This document shows positions 1 through 6,533 of a DNA stretch of 8,806 nt, piece by piece. Position 1 is the stretch's first letter, and each line of letters starts with the position of its first letter. The stretch spans positions 1,125-9,930 of the forward strand of contig PLJQ01000139.1 of NCBI GenBank assembly GCA_003140275.1. The letters are read 5' to 3'. Below the pieces are notes generated by a model. The model saw only the letters and a program-made list of their open reading frames with translations. It was not told the DNA's origin and ran no database searches. The position numbers were made by a program, and so were the translations under genes. This DNA is from Limisphaerales bacterium (GTDB lineage Bacteria > Verrucomicrobiota > Verrucomicrobiia > Limisphaerales > PALSA-1396).

Positions 1-1388
1 CCTTTCTGACCCTGCTGCAATTGTTGACCGGCTTGTTTGAGGAAATCGCCGACTTTGCCATATTGGCTGCCCGGTTTGACCGCCTTGAGAACGTTACTCA
101 TGATTTTCTGAAGCTGTTCCGGCGAGAGATTGGCGGCTTTCAACTGGTCGATCATTTTCTTGAGCGTGGATTGCGCCAACGTCGCCTGACCTTTCTCCAA
201 CTGTTCGGCGAGGTCCTTGCCCATCTGGGCAAGCTGCATTTGAAGTTGCTGTAATGCTTCTGCCATCGCTTGCATCTTCTCAAGGTCAATCTCCGTCGTC
301 TTCAGATCTTTCAGAAACTGGTCGATTTGGCCGGCCTCGAGCGCCTTGATGGCCTCGTCCAGATTTGGCAGAGAAAGGCCGAGGTCCTGGGCTTTTTTGG
401 CCAGGTCAGCGAGCGACTTGGCAATTTGCTCTTTGACCGCCTTGCTGGCTGCCGAGTCATTGCCCGGCAAGCCGGCGGCGGCCTGCTCAAGTTTTAGCAA
501 ATCGTTTTTCAACTTGTCCAGTGCTTCGGGAAGCGCCGATTTTTCGCCAAGCGACTTCTGCAAGTTGTCAATCTGCTTTTGCAGATCGGCGGCGGAGGGA
601 GAACTTTGGCCGCTCGGGGTGCGCGCCGCCTGCTCCAATCTCTGAAGCACGGGGTCTTTGCCGAGTTCTTTAGTTTGGTCTTTGAGCTTCTCAGTGACAC
701 TGGCGATGTCGCGCAAAGCGTCCGACCGCGTGAGTTTGGCTCTGGTCAGTTCATCGCCAAGTTCCTTTACGGACTCGAGCGCCTTTTGCGTGGTCTCCAA
801 AACCGGCTTGCGGGCTTCCAGAGTCCATTTGGTAAATTCAGACAGTTGTTTGCCGGTGTCGCGAATGATTTCCGCGTCACGCTGCTTTTGGAGATGATTC
901 TTGCTGCGATATTCAGGAACAAATCCCAATCCGGCTGCCAGCGCCAAAACCAGCAACGCCCAACGACTGGCCTGGGGGAGATGAAACGGAAGAAACTGGC
1001 GCGGGTTGAGCTTGGCCGCGAGTCGAGCGGCATCGTTGACCAGCAGTTGACGCCACTCGGCTGGCCCTGGCTCCGCCGACAATTCCCACGCGGTGCTGAG
1101 TCTTTCCTGCAAGTGCTGGCTCGCATCCACAAAACGGGCGGTCTCGAGCAGCGAGGGTCTTTGCCACCAACCCGCGAGAAATCCCGCAATGGCCAACCCC
1201 CCCGCCACAATTCCGGCAAGCGGCAATATCGATGTTGGCAGGGGAAAAAATTTGAACAGCACGAGCGCCAGCAACCATGCCAAACCGCCCGCCAGCAATC
1301 CGCTCCAAAACCCCCACATCGCCCGTTGCCAGCGTTGTCGTCTCGCCGCGGATTTGAGCGTGGATTCGATGATTTGAAGTCCGCTCAT
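1..1388 (-). CDS. Large membrane-anchored coiled-coil protein, DUF4175-like (C-terminal part beyond window)
   Basis: The reading frame is open from an ATG at 1386-1388 to the left edge, giving 462 visible residues and no stop. The N-terminus is basic, followed by probable membrane helices at about residues 25-45 and 54-74, a soluble stretch with the motif VDASQHLQERLSTA (87-100), and a third helix at about 142-157. From about residue 165 onward the protein is almost entirely charged, Gln/Leu/Lys-rich helix that looks like a long coiled coil, including QQLQMQLAQMGKDLAEQLEKG-type repeats near 392-412. This layout resembles the large DUF4175-type proteins that often sit with VWA/DUF58/MoxR genes, but I place it by architecture only and cannot name a function. 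A weak GTTAGG lies about 12 bases before the start. It is 65 bases downstream of the FmdB-like gene on the same strand, so co-transcription is likely. Long plus-strand open frames over this region are shadows. Confidence 0.8.
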   Translation of the reverse strand, partial: MSGLQIIESTLKSAARRQRWQRAMWGFWSGLLAGGLAWLLALVLFKFFPLPTSILPLAGIVAGGLAIAGFLAGWWQRPSLLETARFVDASQHLQERLSTAWELSAEPGPAEWRQLLVNDAARLAAKLNPRQFLPFHLPQASRWALLVLALAAGLGFVPEYRSKNHLQKQRDAEIIRDTGKQLSEFTKWTLEARKPVLETTQKALESVKELGDELTRAKLTRSDALRDIASVTEKLKDQTKELGKDPVLQRLEQAARTPSGQSSPSAADLQKQIDNLQKSLGEKSALPEALDKLKNDLLKLEQAAAGLPGNDSAASKAVKEQIAKSLADLAKKAQDLGLSLPNLDEAIKALEAGQIDQFLKDLKTTEIDLEKMQAMAEALQQLQMQLAQMGKDLAEQLEKGQATLAQSTLKKMIDQLKAANLSPEQLQKIMSNVLKAVKPGSQYGKVGDFLKQAGQQLQQGQK

Positions 1389-1453
1389 GGCTTTGGCCTA
1401 ACTTGCAGCATTGGTGCGCGTTTGGCCAGTCAATAGTTGTCGAGTTTAAGGCT

Positions 1454-1699
1454 TTACTGCCGCTCATATTCGCCTTTGCCTGTTTTCTTCAAAATGGTGA
1501 AGCCCGCTTTCTTGGCGTCGGAGAACGAGAGCGGCTTGAGCTTGATCGGCGAGTTGAAGGTGGAAATGATTTTGCGCACCGGCTTTTTGCAGGCCGGGCA
1601 GTGGGTCAACTCCGCCGCGCTCAAGGGCCGGCGCAACGTGAACTTGCCGCCGCAGACTTTGCAGTCGCCCAACTTCAGTTCGTATTCGTAAATCGGCAT
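1454..1699 (-). CDS. FmdB-family zinc-ribbon protein (81 aa)
   Basis: The protein opens with MPIYEYEL, the signature start of the FmdB/putative regulatory zinc-ribbon family, and carries two zinc knuckles, CKVC at residues 13-16 and CPAC at 34-37, which should bind one zinc ion. The usual FmdB start places the first Cys pair directly after MPIYEY. Here an extra ELKLGD shifts it, giving a slightly atypical variant. The C-terminal half is basic and ends with the stretch KKAGFTILKKTGKGEYERQ. The biochemical role of the family is not established; regulation or nucleic-acid contact has been suggested from the ribbon fold. The start is an ATG at 1697-1699 without a clear ribosome-binding site. It lies 36 bases after the upstream membrane-protein gene and 65 bases before the coiled-coil gene, suggesting a three-gene transcript. 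Confidence 0.88.
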   Translation of the reverse strand: MPIYEYELKLGDCKVCGGKFTLRRPLSAAELTHCPACKKPVRKIISTFNSPIKLKPLSFSDAKKAGFTILKKTGKGEYERQ

Positions 1700-1735
1700 A
1701 GACTTGATTCAAAATTTAACGTTCGCCGCTCAAAG

Positions 1736-2089
1736 TCAATAGAGCTTGTGTGGCCCGCGGTCGGGATCGTCCTCCAGAAAAACTTCTTCGTGCGGTTGTT
1801 CAGTAAGATGGAAACAGCCAGCCAGCGTCACGAAGGCCAAATGCAGCAGGATCAGAACGATTCCAATCCATTGCTCGAATGCGATGGCACCAAGTTTCCC
1901 GGACAGAGTCGGCGATTCGGTCCAGCGTGTGGAGTCCCGGAACACAATGAAAAGCGCGGGCGCTGAAACCACAATCCAAAAGACAGACAGGAAGGTGAAC
2001 AGACGCGTGCGCGGTCGGCCATAGAATTTGCGCATCACCCAGCCGCCGTTCGAGGTGAAGCGATCACCGGCCCTTTTGATTTCGTTCAT
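1736..2089 (-). CDS. Hypothetical two-helix membrane protein (117 aa)
   Basis: I do not recognise a family. The N-terminus is basic (about 29 residues), followed by a hydrophobic helix at about 30-50, a short loop containing RDSTRW and ESPTLSGK, a second helix at about 74-93, and an acidic C-terminal tail (HEEVFLEDDPDRGP). By the positive-inside rule both ends are probably cytoplasmic. The start chosen is the ATG at 2087-2089; an internal Met at residue 19 is an alternative and would still retain both helices. No strong ribosome-binding site is visible. It is the first gene of the minus-strand trio and is transcribed away from the divergent gap. That the same strand carries no better frame, and that the product has a coherent membrane profile, supports a real gene. 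Confidence 0.7.
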   Translation of the reverse strand: MNEIKRAGDRFTSNGGWVMRKFYGRPRTRLFTFLSVFWIVVSAPALFIVFRDSTRWTESPTLSGKLGAIAFEQWIGIVLILLHLAFVTLAGCFHLTEQPHEEVFLEDDPDRGPHKLY

Positions 2090-2236
2090 GTGATTTGGCT
2101 AATGATGGTATTCTATCACACCGCTCAACCAAAAAGGCTCTCATTAAGAACAGCGAAAGAAATGGGGAGTTTCTCGTAAAAACTTTGCGCCAACTTAAAT
2201 CCTGTAATTTTCGCGAATCCCGTCCAATATGTCGGA
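2090..2236. other. Divergent intergenic region, likely holding promoters for both directions
   Basis: This 147-bp AT-richer gap separates the minus-strand trio from the plus-strand NYN-VWA pair, so both transcripts should start here. On the minus strand a TAGAAT hexamer (2110-2115) could serve as a -10 element, but I see no convincing -35 at the right spacing. On the plus strand, TGTAAT (about 2202-2207) is the best -10 candidate, also without a good -35. No clear operator palindrome or riboswitch-like fold was found. Promoter assignment is weak inference. Confidence 0.3.
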
Positions 2237-2713
2237 ATGGCCTTGGTGCGCATACTTGTGGACGGTTACAGCCTGTTGCACAACTGGCCAGAGTTGGCGG
2301 CGGGCAGGCCGCGCCATTCGGCGGCGGCACGCGAGGAGTTGATTCATCGGTTGACACTTTATCGCGACACCACCGGTACGCCAATCACGATTTTTTTCGA
2401 TGGCGCGAACGTCGCACCGCACAAGGCCGGGGTGGAATCGGCGCCGGAACTGGAAATTCTTTATTCCCGCACCGGCCAGAGCGCCGATCAGATGATCGAG
2501 CGCGCAACGCATCGATTTCGAGAATTTGGTGAAGTCCTGGCCGTCACGGATGACCACGCCGAACGGGACACCGTTATCGGCATGGGCGGCCTGGCGTCGA
2601 GTTGTTTGAACTTCATCCAGACCGTGGAAAGTGCTTTGACCGATATGAAACGGGAGATTAAGAATCACAATCTGAGCGAGCGAAACAAATTTAATCGCCG
2701 CCAAATCAAATGA
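2237..2713 (+). CDS. NYN-domain protein, YacP/Rae1-like predicted endoribonuclease (158 aa)
   Basis: This PIN-like NYN-domain protein begins with RILVDGYSLLH (residues 5-15), which supplies the first acidic residue D9. A second acidic segment, FFDGAN (53-58), follows a beta strand, and SADQMIE (82-88) and VTDDHAER (103-110) provide D84 and D105/D106. These four clusters match the expected metal-binding positions of the YacP family, whose Bacillus member Rae1 is a ribosome-associated mRNA endonuclease. Length is typical for the family. The C-terminal tail is basic (KREIKNHNLSERNKFNRRQ), consistent with RNA or ribosome contact. The start is an ATG at 2237; an out-of-frame ATG lies at 2229. The stop overlaps the next start as ATGA, so translation of the VWA gene is probably coupled. 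Activity on RNA is inferred from family only. Confidence 0.87.
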   Translation: MALVRILVDGYSLLHNWPELAAGRPRHSAAAREELIHRLTLYRDTTGTPITIFFDGANVAPHKAGVESAPELEILYSRTGQSADQMIERATHRFREFGEVLAVTDDHAERDTVIGMGGLASSCLNFIQTVESALTDMKREIKNHNLSERNKFNRRQIK

Positions 2714-4011
2714 TCCCTGACCCGAACAAAAAAACGCGCGTCCGAAAATTGAATCGGCTTTCCGATTTCCGCAGTCGCGCCGCGTTCGTCTTCCTCCTGC
2801 CGTTCTATTTCGTCGCTGGCGCGTTCATGTCGGCGCGCGCGGCGCAGCCTCCGGCACCGCTCACGTTATCTTCCAACCGTTATTTATTCATTGTGGAGAC
2901 GTCAGCTTCCATGCAGCCCCGCGCGTCAGGCACCCTGCAAGTGGTGGTGCAATTGCTCATGTCCGACCTGAACGGCAATTTGCGTCGGGGAGACACGTTG
3001 GGGGTCTGGACCTTTAATGAACAGCTTTATGCCGGCCGATTTCCGCTGCAAGTCTGGTCGCCCGAACGCAGGCAAATCATTGCCCAGCGGGTTACTGAGT
3101 TTCTGAGAAAACAGCCGCTCGAAACCTCCCCCAACTTAAATCTGGCAATTACTGAGATGCTCCGGGTGATTAAAAACTCCGACAACATCACGGTGATCCT
3201 TTTTTCGGATGGCAGTGGAGAGATGCACGGAACCCCCTTCGACGAGCAGATCAACGCGGTGTATTGGGAGCAACAGCTCAAGATGCAGAAAGCTGGAATG
3301 CCATTCGTAACGGTTCTCCGAGCGCATGGCGGGGTGATTGTGAGTCATTCGGTCAACTTTGCGCCGTGGCCAGTTGACATCCCCATTTTCCCGACACTTT
3401 ACGAAACGGCCCAAGGTGCCGCCGCCCAACCGACGCCAACCAATCCTCCACCCAATTCAGTCAGTCTGGCAACCAACACCCCTGCGTTACCAGCGCTGGA
3501 AAAGAAAGTTGAAACAGCCGTCGAAGCGTCCGCCGTGAAACCCGAAGTTCCGCCTGTCGCGGTCGCCAAACCACTGGCGCTGGCACCAACTGCGGTTGCC
3601 GAAACGCCGAAGATAGAACCGGCCGACCTGATCACGGCTACACCGCCAGTCGTTGCGCAAACCGTGGAAAAGACAGAAACGTCCGCGACGACCATTCCGC
3701 AAGCCGAGACGAAATCCGTCGTCGAACCGGCTGAACTAAAACCTAAAACACCAATCGCCGAACCAGCGCCGCCGGCCCCCGCCGCCGCCGCTGAAGTCCA
3801 AATCAACAGTCCGCCGGAGACTTCGATGCTGCCCATCCAGACCGCGGTAGCGGTTCCACCGGAAACGTTTGTCAGCGGCAAGGGACTTCTGATCGCCGCA
3901 GTCGCTCTATTGTTTGCGGCGGTGGGTCTGACGTTTTTGCTTGTCCGCCGCGCGCGCCCGCAGGAAAAAATAAGCCTGATCACGCGCTCAATGGACCGGG
4001 ACAAAGGGTAA
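2710..4011 (+). CDS. Secreted, C-terminally anchored VWA-domain protein (433 aa)
   Basis: A long basic N-region (1-23) is followed by a hydrophobic core (24-40) and a SARAA site, giving a likely Sec signal peptide cut after residue 44 or 45. A von Willebrand A domain covers about residues 57-225: strand YLFIVETSASM (58-68), strand TLGVWTFN (96-103), ETSPNLNLAI (138-147) and ITVILFSDGSG (160-170). The metal-site motif DxSxS reads ETSAS, so its first Asp is Glu63; S65, S67, T139 and D167 are retained. A Pro/Ala/Thr/Glu-rich linker (about 230-388) resembles a cell-wall-spanning stalk. A membrane helix (392-412) precedes RRARP and a short cytoplasmic tail, ISLITRSMDRDKG. The start overlaps the NYN gene stop by four bases. 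The domain should sit outside the membrane and bind protein partners; no ligand can be named. Confidence 0.85.
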   Translation: MIPDPNKKTRVRKLNRLSDFRSRAAFVFLLPFYFVAGAFMSARAAQPPAPLTLSSNRYLFIVETSASMQPRASGTLQVVVQLLMSDLNGNLRRGDTLGVWTFNEQLYAGRFPLQVWSPERRQIIAQRVTEFLRKQPLETSPNLNLAITEMLRVIKNSDNITVILFSDGSGEMHGTPFDEQINAVYWEQQLKMQKAGMPFVTVLRAHGGVIVSHSVNFAPWPVDIPIFPTLYETAQGAAAQPTPTNPPPNSVSLATNTPALPALEKKVETAVEASAVKPEVPPVAVAKPLALAPTAVAETPKIEPADLITATPPVVAQTVEKTETSATTIPQAETKSVVEPAELKPKTPIAEPAPPAPAAAAEVQINSPPETSMLPIQTAVAVPPETFVSGKGLLIAAVALLFAAVGLTFLLVRRARPQEKISLITRSMDRDKG

Positions 4012-4042
4012 TCCCTCGCGATCAGAAATAGCCGGCCCGGTC
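3994..4042. terminator. Inverted repeat spanning the two convergent stop codons, possible bidirectional terminator
   Basis: GACCGGG (3994-4000) is exactly complementary to CCCGGTC (4036-4042), with a 35-base interval. Inside it lies a small hairpin, AGGG-TAAT-CCCT (4005-4016), whose loop contains the TAA stop of the VWA gene. The right arm reaches the stop codon of the minus-strand gene that begins at 4041. Convergent gene ends are where a shared terminator is expected, but there is no T-tract on either side, so intrinsic termination is uncertain. Confidence 0.3.
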
Positions 4043-5705
4043 AGTCCACCCGCAGCCAGAGCGTTTTCAGATAAGCCGGCTCGCTCCGGCTCACGGGAAA
4101 ATCCGGAGGCTGTGGCGCGTAATGTCGCTGCCCGATGCTCCGTTTCACAGCATGCACGGAGGCTTCCGCGACGGCGATGAACTTTTCCGGAGGCCAACTC
4201 ACGGCATTGGTTGAGGCGAATAAAACACCGCCGAGCTTGGTGAGCGGCAAAGCGAGCGCCACAAGTTTGCCGTAGTCCTTTTCCACTCGAAACGTGCCGT
4301 GTTGCTTCGATTGCGAAAAAGTCGGCGGGTCGAGCACCACAACGTCGAACTTGCGCCCTTTCTTTGCCAGACGCTTCAACCAATCAAACACATCACCGTA
4401 AATGAAATCGTGGTCGGCGGGATTCAAGTCGTTCAAGGCAAAGTTCTGTTTTCCCCATTCGAGATATTTTTTCGACAGGTCAAGGCTCGTCGTGCGTGCG
4501 CCGGCTTTTGCTGCGCAAACGGAATACCCGCAAGTGTAAGCGAAGGCGTTTAGAATTTCGGGTTTTGGATTCTCGCCGTGCCGTCGCGCTGTCGCAGCGG
4601 GTCGGATTCCAGAATTGAACAGCGGAAAGCCCGCCGCCACGTGTCCGGTCAGAAATCTTCGCCGATTGTCGCGTTGATCGAGAAACAAACCAACCGAGCA
4701 GCCTTCCTCGAAACTCAATTCAAATTTTATGCCGTTCTCGCAAATTGAGAAGCGCGCCGGAGCGGCTTCGCCGGCAACCAGCCTGGGTGATGCTTCATTT
4801 ACGTTGCGCCCGCGGATTTGGCGATTGAGAATCTTGTGATACGCGGCCTTTACGTGACACAAGGTTGCTAGATGGAGTCGCTGATCTTCCGTGAGTCCGC
4901 GCTCGGATTGGGAAAGCAAGAATTCTCCCAACCGGTCCACATACCATGCCGGCTCGCCATCGCTCGCACCATGAATCAAACGAAATGCATCGGTGGACTC
5001 TGGCTCGATCATGGCCTGGCGCAAAGCCAGTCGTGCATCCGCAGAAAAATCCGCCGCTGCTTTGAATTCCATCCCCTCGCCGGAAGACGGATGCCGCAGC
5101 CGCAACTCCGACGCATGCAGACAAACCCGTTGGAACGGTCTGCCGCCATAAAGCACATCGCCCAGAATGGGAAACCCGTTTTCCGCAGCGTGGACACGGA
5201 TTTGGTGCGTCCGGCCCGTGAGCGGCTCGGCCTCCAACTCGTAGCAGATGATGTAAGAGGGCTCATTCTGATCTTGGATTTCGGATTTCGGATTTCGGAT
5301 TTGAAACCGCGTTTCCGCCGCTTCACCGTTTGTCCCGCTCGCGTACCTTTCACCGACGCGAATGATCTTCGACTTCGCGGTGAACTCGTGCTGCTTCGGC
5401 TCGCGGTCAGTGAGCAGCAGGTATTTCTTTCGCACGGCGCGCGATGCGAATTGCTCCGTGAGTGAGCGATTCGCAAGCGGAGTTTTGCCAAAGACCAGCA
5501 CGCCGCTTGTTTCCTTGTCGAGCCGATGAATGATGGCCAGTTTTGCCCAGCGCGGTTCGCGGTGACGCAGCCAGTCGTAAATGCCTTCGCCAGCATACGG
5601 GTTGGGCGCATGGGTGTTCCAACCGGCAGGTTTGTTCACCACCAGCAGATGCTCGTCTTCAAACAGGAGGCACGGAATCACGGAACGATGAAACCACGGA
5701 ATCAT
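4041..5705 (-). CDS. Fusion of RluA-type pseudouridine synthase and RlmI-like SAM methyltransferase (554 aa)
   Basis: Residues 14-220 are an RluA-family pseudouridine synthase: FEDEHLLVVNKPAG (15-28), IIHRLDKETSGVLVFG (58-73) with predicted catalytic Asp63, and GRTHQIRVHA (164-173). Residues 238-554 follow the RlmI/RlmK layout: DAFRLIHGASDGEPAWYVDR (239-258), GLFLDQRDNRRR (339-350), the SAM-binding NAFAYTCGYSV (386-396), a SAM-ribose acidic residue in SLDLS (about 409), and DVVVLDPPTF (454-463), the DPPxF target-base motif. It probably modifies rRNA twice, pseudouridylation and cytosine methylation, though substrates are not visible. Two segments look inserted: FQIRNPKSEIQ (134-144) and NSGIRPAATARRHGENPKP (364-382). 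The frame stays open up to 5876, but that part is low-quality sequence overlapping the protease gene. The ATG at 5703-5705 is preferred, and GTG at 5679-5681 is possible. Both lie in a repeat array and lack a ribosome-binding site. Confidence 0.9.
   Translation of the reverse strand: MIPWFHRSVIPCLLFEDEHLLVVNKPAGWNTHAPNPYAGEGIYDWLRHREPRWAKLAIIHRLDKETSGVLVFGKTPLANRSLTEQFASRAVRKKYLLLTDREPKQHEFTAKSKIIRVGERYASGTNGEAAETRFQIRNPKSEIQDQNEPSYIICYELEAEPLTGRTHQIRVHAAENGFPILGDVLYGGRPFQRVCLHASELRLRHPSSGEGMEFKAAADFSADARLALRQAMIEPESTDAFRLIHGASDGEPAWYVDRLGEFLLSQSERGLTEDQRLHLATLCHVKAAYHKILNRQIRGRNVNEASPRLVAGEAAPARFSICENGIKFELSFEEGCSVGLFLDQRDNRRRFLTGHVAAGFPLFNSGIRPAATARRHGENPKPEILNAFAYTCGYSVCAAKAGARTTSLDLSKKYLEWGKQNFALNDLNPADHDFIYGDVFDWLKRLAKKGRKFDVVVLDPPTFSQSKQHGTFRVEKDYGKLVALALPLTKLGGVLFASTNAVSWPPEKFIAVAEASVHAVKRSIGQRHYAPQPPDFPVSRSEPAYLKTLWLRVD
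4554..4616 (-). repeat. Probable in-frame insertion with degenerate repeat, methyltransferase domain
   Basis: This segment encodes NSGIRPAATARRHGENPKP plus EI, between the conserved VAAGFPLF and LNAFAYTCG segments, which are usually close together in RlmI-like proteins. Its 3' part, GAATTTCGGGTTTTGGATTC on the plus strand (from 4553), resembles a decayed version of the 7-bp repeat at 5276-5302, and its peptide ENPKPEI resembles RNPKSEI encoded there. The insertion call is from memory of the family, not an alignment. Confidence 0.5.
5276..5302 (-). repeat. 7-bp tandem repeat (CGGATTT) inside the pseudouridine synthase domain
   Basis: Three exact CGGATTT units lie at 5282-5288, 5289-5295 and 5296-5302, preceded by a partial GGATTT at 5276-5281, about 3.9 copies. 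Read from the minus strand the repeat and its edges encode FQIRNPKSEIQ, placed between EAAETR and the strand IICYELEAEPLTGRTHQIR, where RluA-family proteins usually have only a short loop. Because 27 bases is divisible by three, the frame is kept. Confidence 0.85.
5671..5702. repeat. 8-bp repeat array overlapping the start of the fusion gene
   Basis: Four consecutive 8-mers read CACGGAAT, CACGGAAC, GATGAAAC and CACGGAAT; the third is degenerate. CACGGAA thus recurs at 5671, 5679 and 5695. The array covers the first codons of the fusion gene (IPWFHRSVIP) and includes the alternative GTG start, so the present N-terminus is at least partly repeat-derived. Confidence 0.7.
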
Positions 5706-5729
5706 GCTCAAACGAAAGCGTTGAGTTAA

Positions 5730-5801
5730 ATAAGGAGGCCAGGAAGGCGGGAGAAGACACGGCCTGAACGCCAAAAAATCCTGCCTTCTTGGTTTCCTTA
5801 T
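5730..5801 (+). repeat. Long imperfect palindrome, 23-bp stem and 26-base loop
   Basis: The arms are 5730-5752 and 5779-5801, with a loop of 26 bases. As DNA, 19 of 23 positions are complementary; the four exceptions are all G opposite T. In plus-strand RNA all 23 positions therefore pair, four as G-U, while in minus-strand RNA the same four become A-C mismatches. It occupies most of the 106-base gap between the protease stop at 5812 and the chosen fusion-gene start. It lacks a T-run for a standard terminator. It is purine-rich on the plus-strand left arm (AAGGAGGCCAGGAAGGCGG) and looks like a member of a dispersed repeat family. Confidence 0.75.
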
Positions 5802-5811
5802 CGGAAAATCG

Positions 5812-6480
5812 TTACCAAAAATGCCACGCGCCTTTCCACACCACCCAGCCTCCCAGCAGAAAATTGGTGATGGCATGCGCGGTCATCGCGTCACCCAATC
5901 GCTTTTTCCAACAAACCAATCCCTGATAAGCGAACGCGCACAGAATCCCCGCCAGCCATTCGTGATGAGAAACACCAAAGATGACAGCGGTCAGCAGAAA
6001 CGGTTTCCAATGAAAGTAACTCAGTGGGACAGATTGAAAATCCAGCTTTACAATCCAACGATAAAGAAACGAGCGATAGAAAACCTCTTCCAACGGCGGC
6101 ACAACCAGCGACGAGCCGAGCATGCGGGTGGCAACGAACAGCCAGGCGAGTGTGGCATTCTCTCCAAACTGCGCATGGGGATTCCAAGGTGTGGCTGCCT
6201 TACCGAGTTTTGAATAAAGCCCGTCCAACCCCACCCAAAGTGCAAACACCGCCACACCCACGACTACCGCTTCCCAACTGAATTTCCAGCGCATCTCTTC
6301 CACCAGCGGCCAGATGCTCCAGATCAGACACACACCGACGATCGTCTTGGCCAGGTAAAACCAGTAGCGCGACGTTTCACCGAATTGGCCCTGGCAGAAG
6401 GTTAAGCCGACAAAAATCACGAACGGCGCGACGCGGGCAAGCATCGGGGAAGTCCTCAGTTTTTTTTGCATCAGGTTCAT
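5812..6480 (-). CDS. CPBP/CAAX-type intramembrane protease, exosortase-associated subfamily (222 aa)
   Basis: This polytopic protein has about six to eight hydrophobic segments and the three motifs of CPBP (Abi/CAAX protease) glutamic proteases. Counting from this ATG: PPLEEVFYRSFLYRW (128-142) with Glu131/Glu132 and Arg136, FGVSHHEW (168-175) with the His pair 172/173, and HAITNFLLG (202-210) with His202 and Asn206. The compact form with EEVFYRSFLYRW recalls the CAAX prenyl protease-related proteins found with exosortase/PEP-CTERM systems; that subfamily placement is from memory. The substrate is unknown. The frame opens at a TTG at 6487-6489. I prefer the ATG at 6478-6480, and another ATG lies three codons later; none has a clear ribosome-binding site. 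The gene is 53 bases downstream of the GspB-like gene, which suggests a shared transcript and an envelope role. Confidence 0.85.
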   Translation of the reverse strand: MNLMQKKLRTSPMLARVAPFVIFVGLTFCQGQFGETSRYWFYLAKTIVGVCLIWSIWPLVEEMRWKFSWEAVVVGVAVFALWVGLDGLYSKLGKAATPWNPHAQFGENATLAWLFVATRMLGSSLVVPPLEEVFYRSFLYRWIVKLDFQSVPLSYFHWKPFLLTAVIFGVSHHEWLAGILCAFAYQGLVCWKKRLGDAMTAHAITNFLLGGWVVWKGAWHFW

Positions 6481-6533
6481 GAGAAACAATCGAACAACCG
6501 GGCGGCGCGCCTGGAAGACTTCGTTCGTCAGCT

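Noticed and set aside
579..1436. Plus-strand open frame of 285 codons opposite the coiled-coil gene
   Set aside because: The translation is Arg/Gln/Pro-rich without domains, while the minus-strand frame gives coherent membrane helices and coiled coil over the same bases.
913..1467. Minus-strand open frame of 184 codons
   Set aside because: It is an off-frame reading of the coiled-coil gene start and lacks any recognisable domain.
2110..2207. Defined sigma-70 promoters in the divergent gap
   Set aside because: Possible -10 hexamers exist on both strands, but no -35 at suitable spacing could be paired with them.
3399..4004. Minus-strand open frame of 201 codons opposite the VWA linker
   Set aside because: Its Ala/Gly/Val/Ser-rich composition mirrors the Pro/Ala/Thr codons of the linker on the other strand.
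3868..4008. PEP-CTERM-like sorting signal at the end of the VWA protein
   Set aside because: There is a PPE, a membrane helix and RRARP, but the order is not PEP and a 17-residue tail follows the Arg cluster, so a plain membrane anchor fits better.
5706..5876. Extra N-terminal 57 codons of the fusion gene
   Set aside because: They overlap the protease gene and the hairpin, have odd composition, and precede the point where the conserved family fold starts.
6491..6527. Terminator between the GspB-like and protease genes
   Set aside because: The stem is only seven pairs with one G-U on the minus strand and a weak T-rich tail; too poor to list as a terminator.
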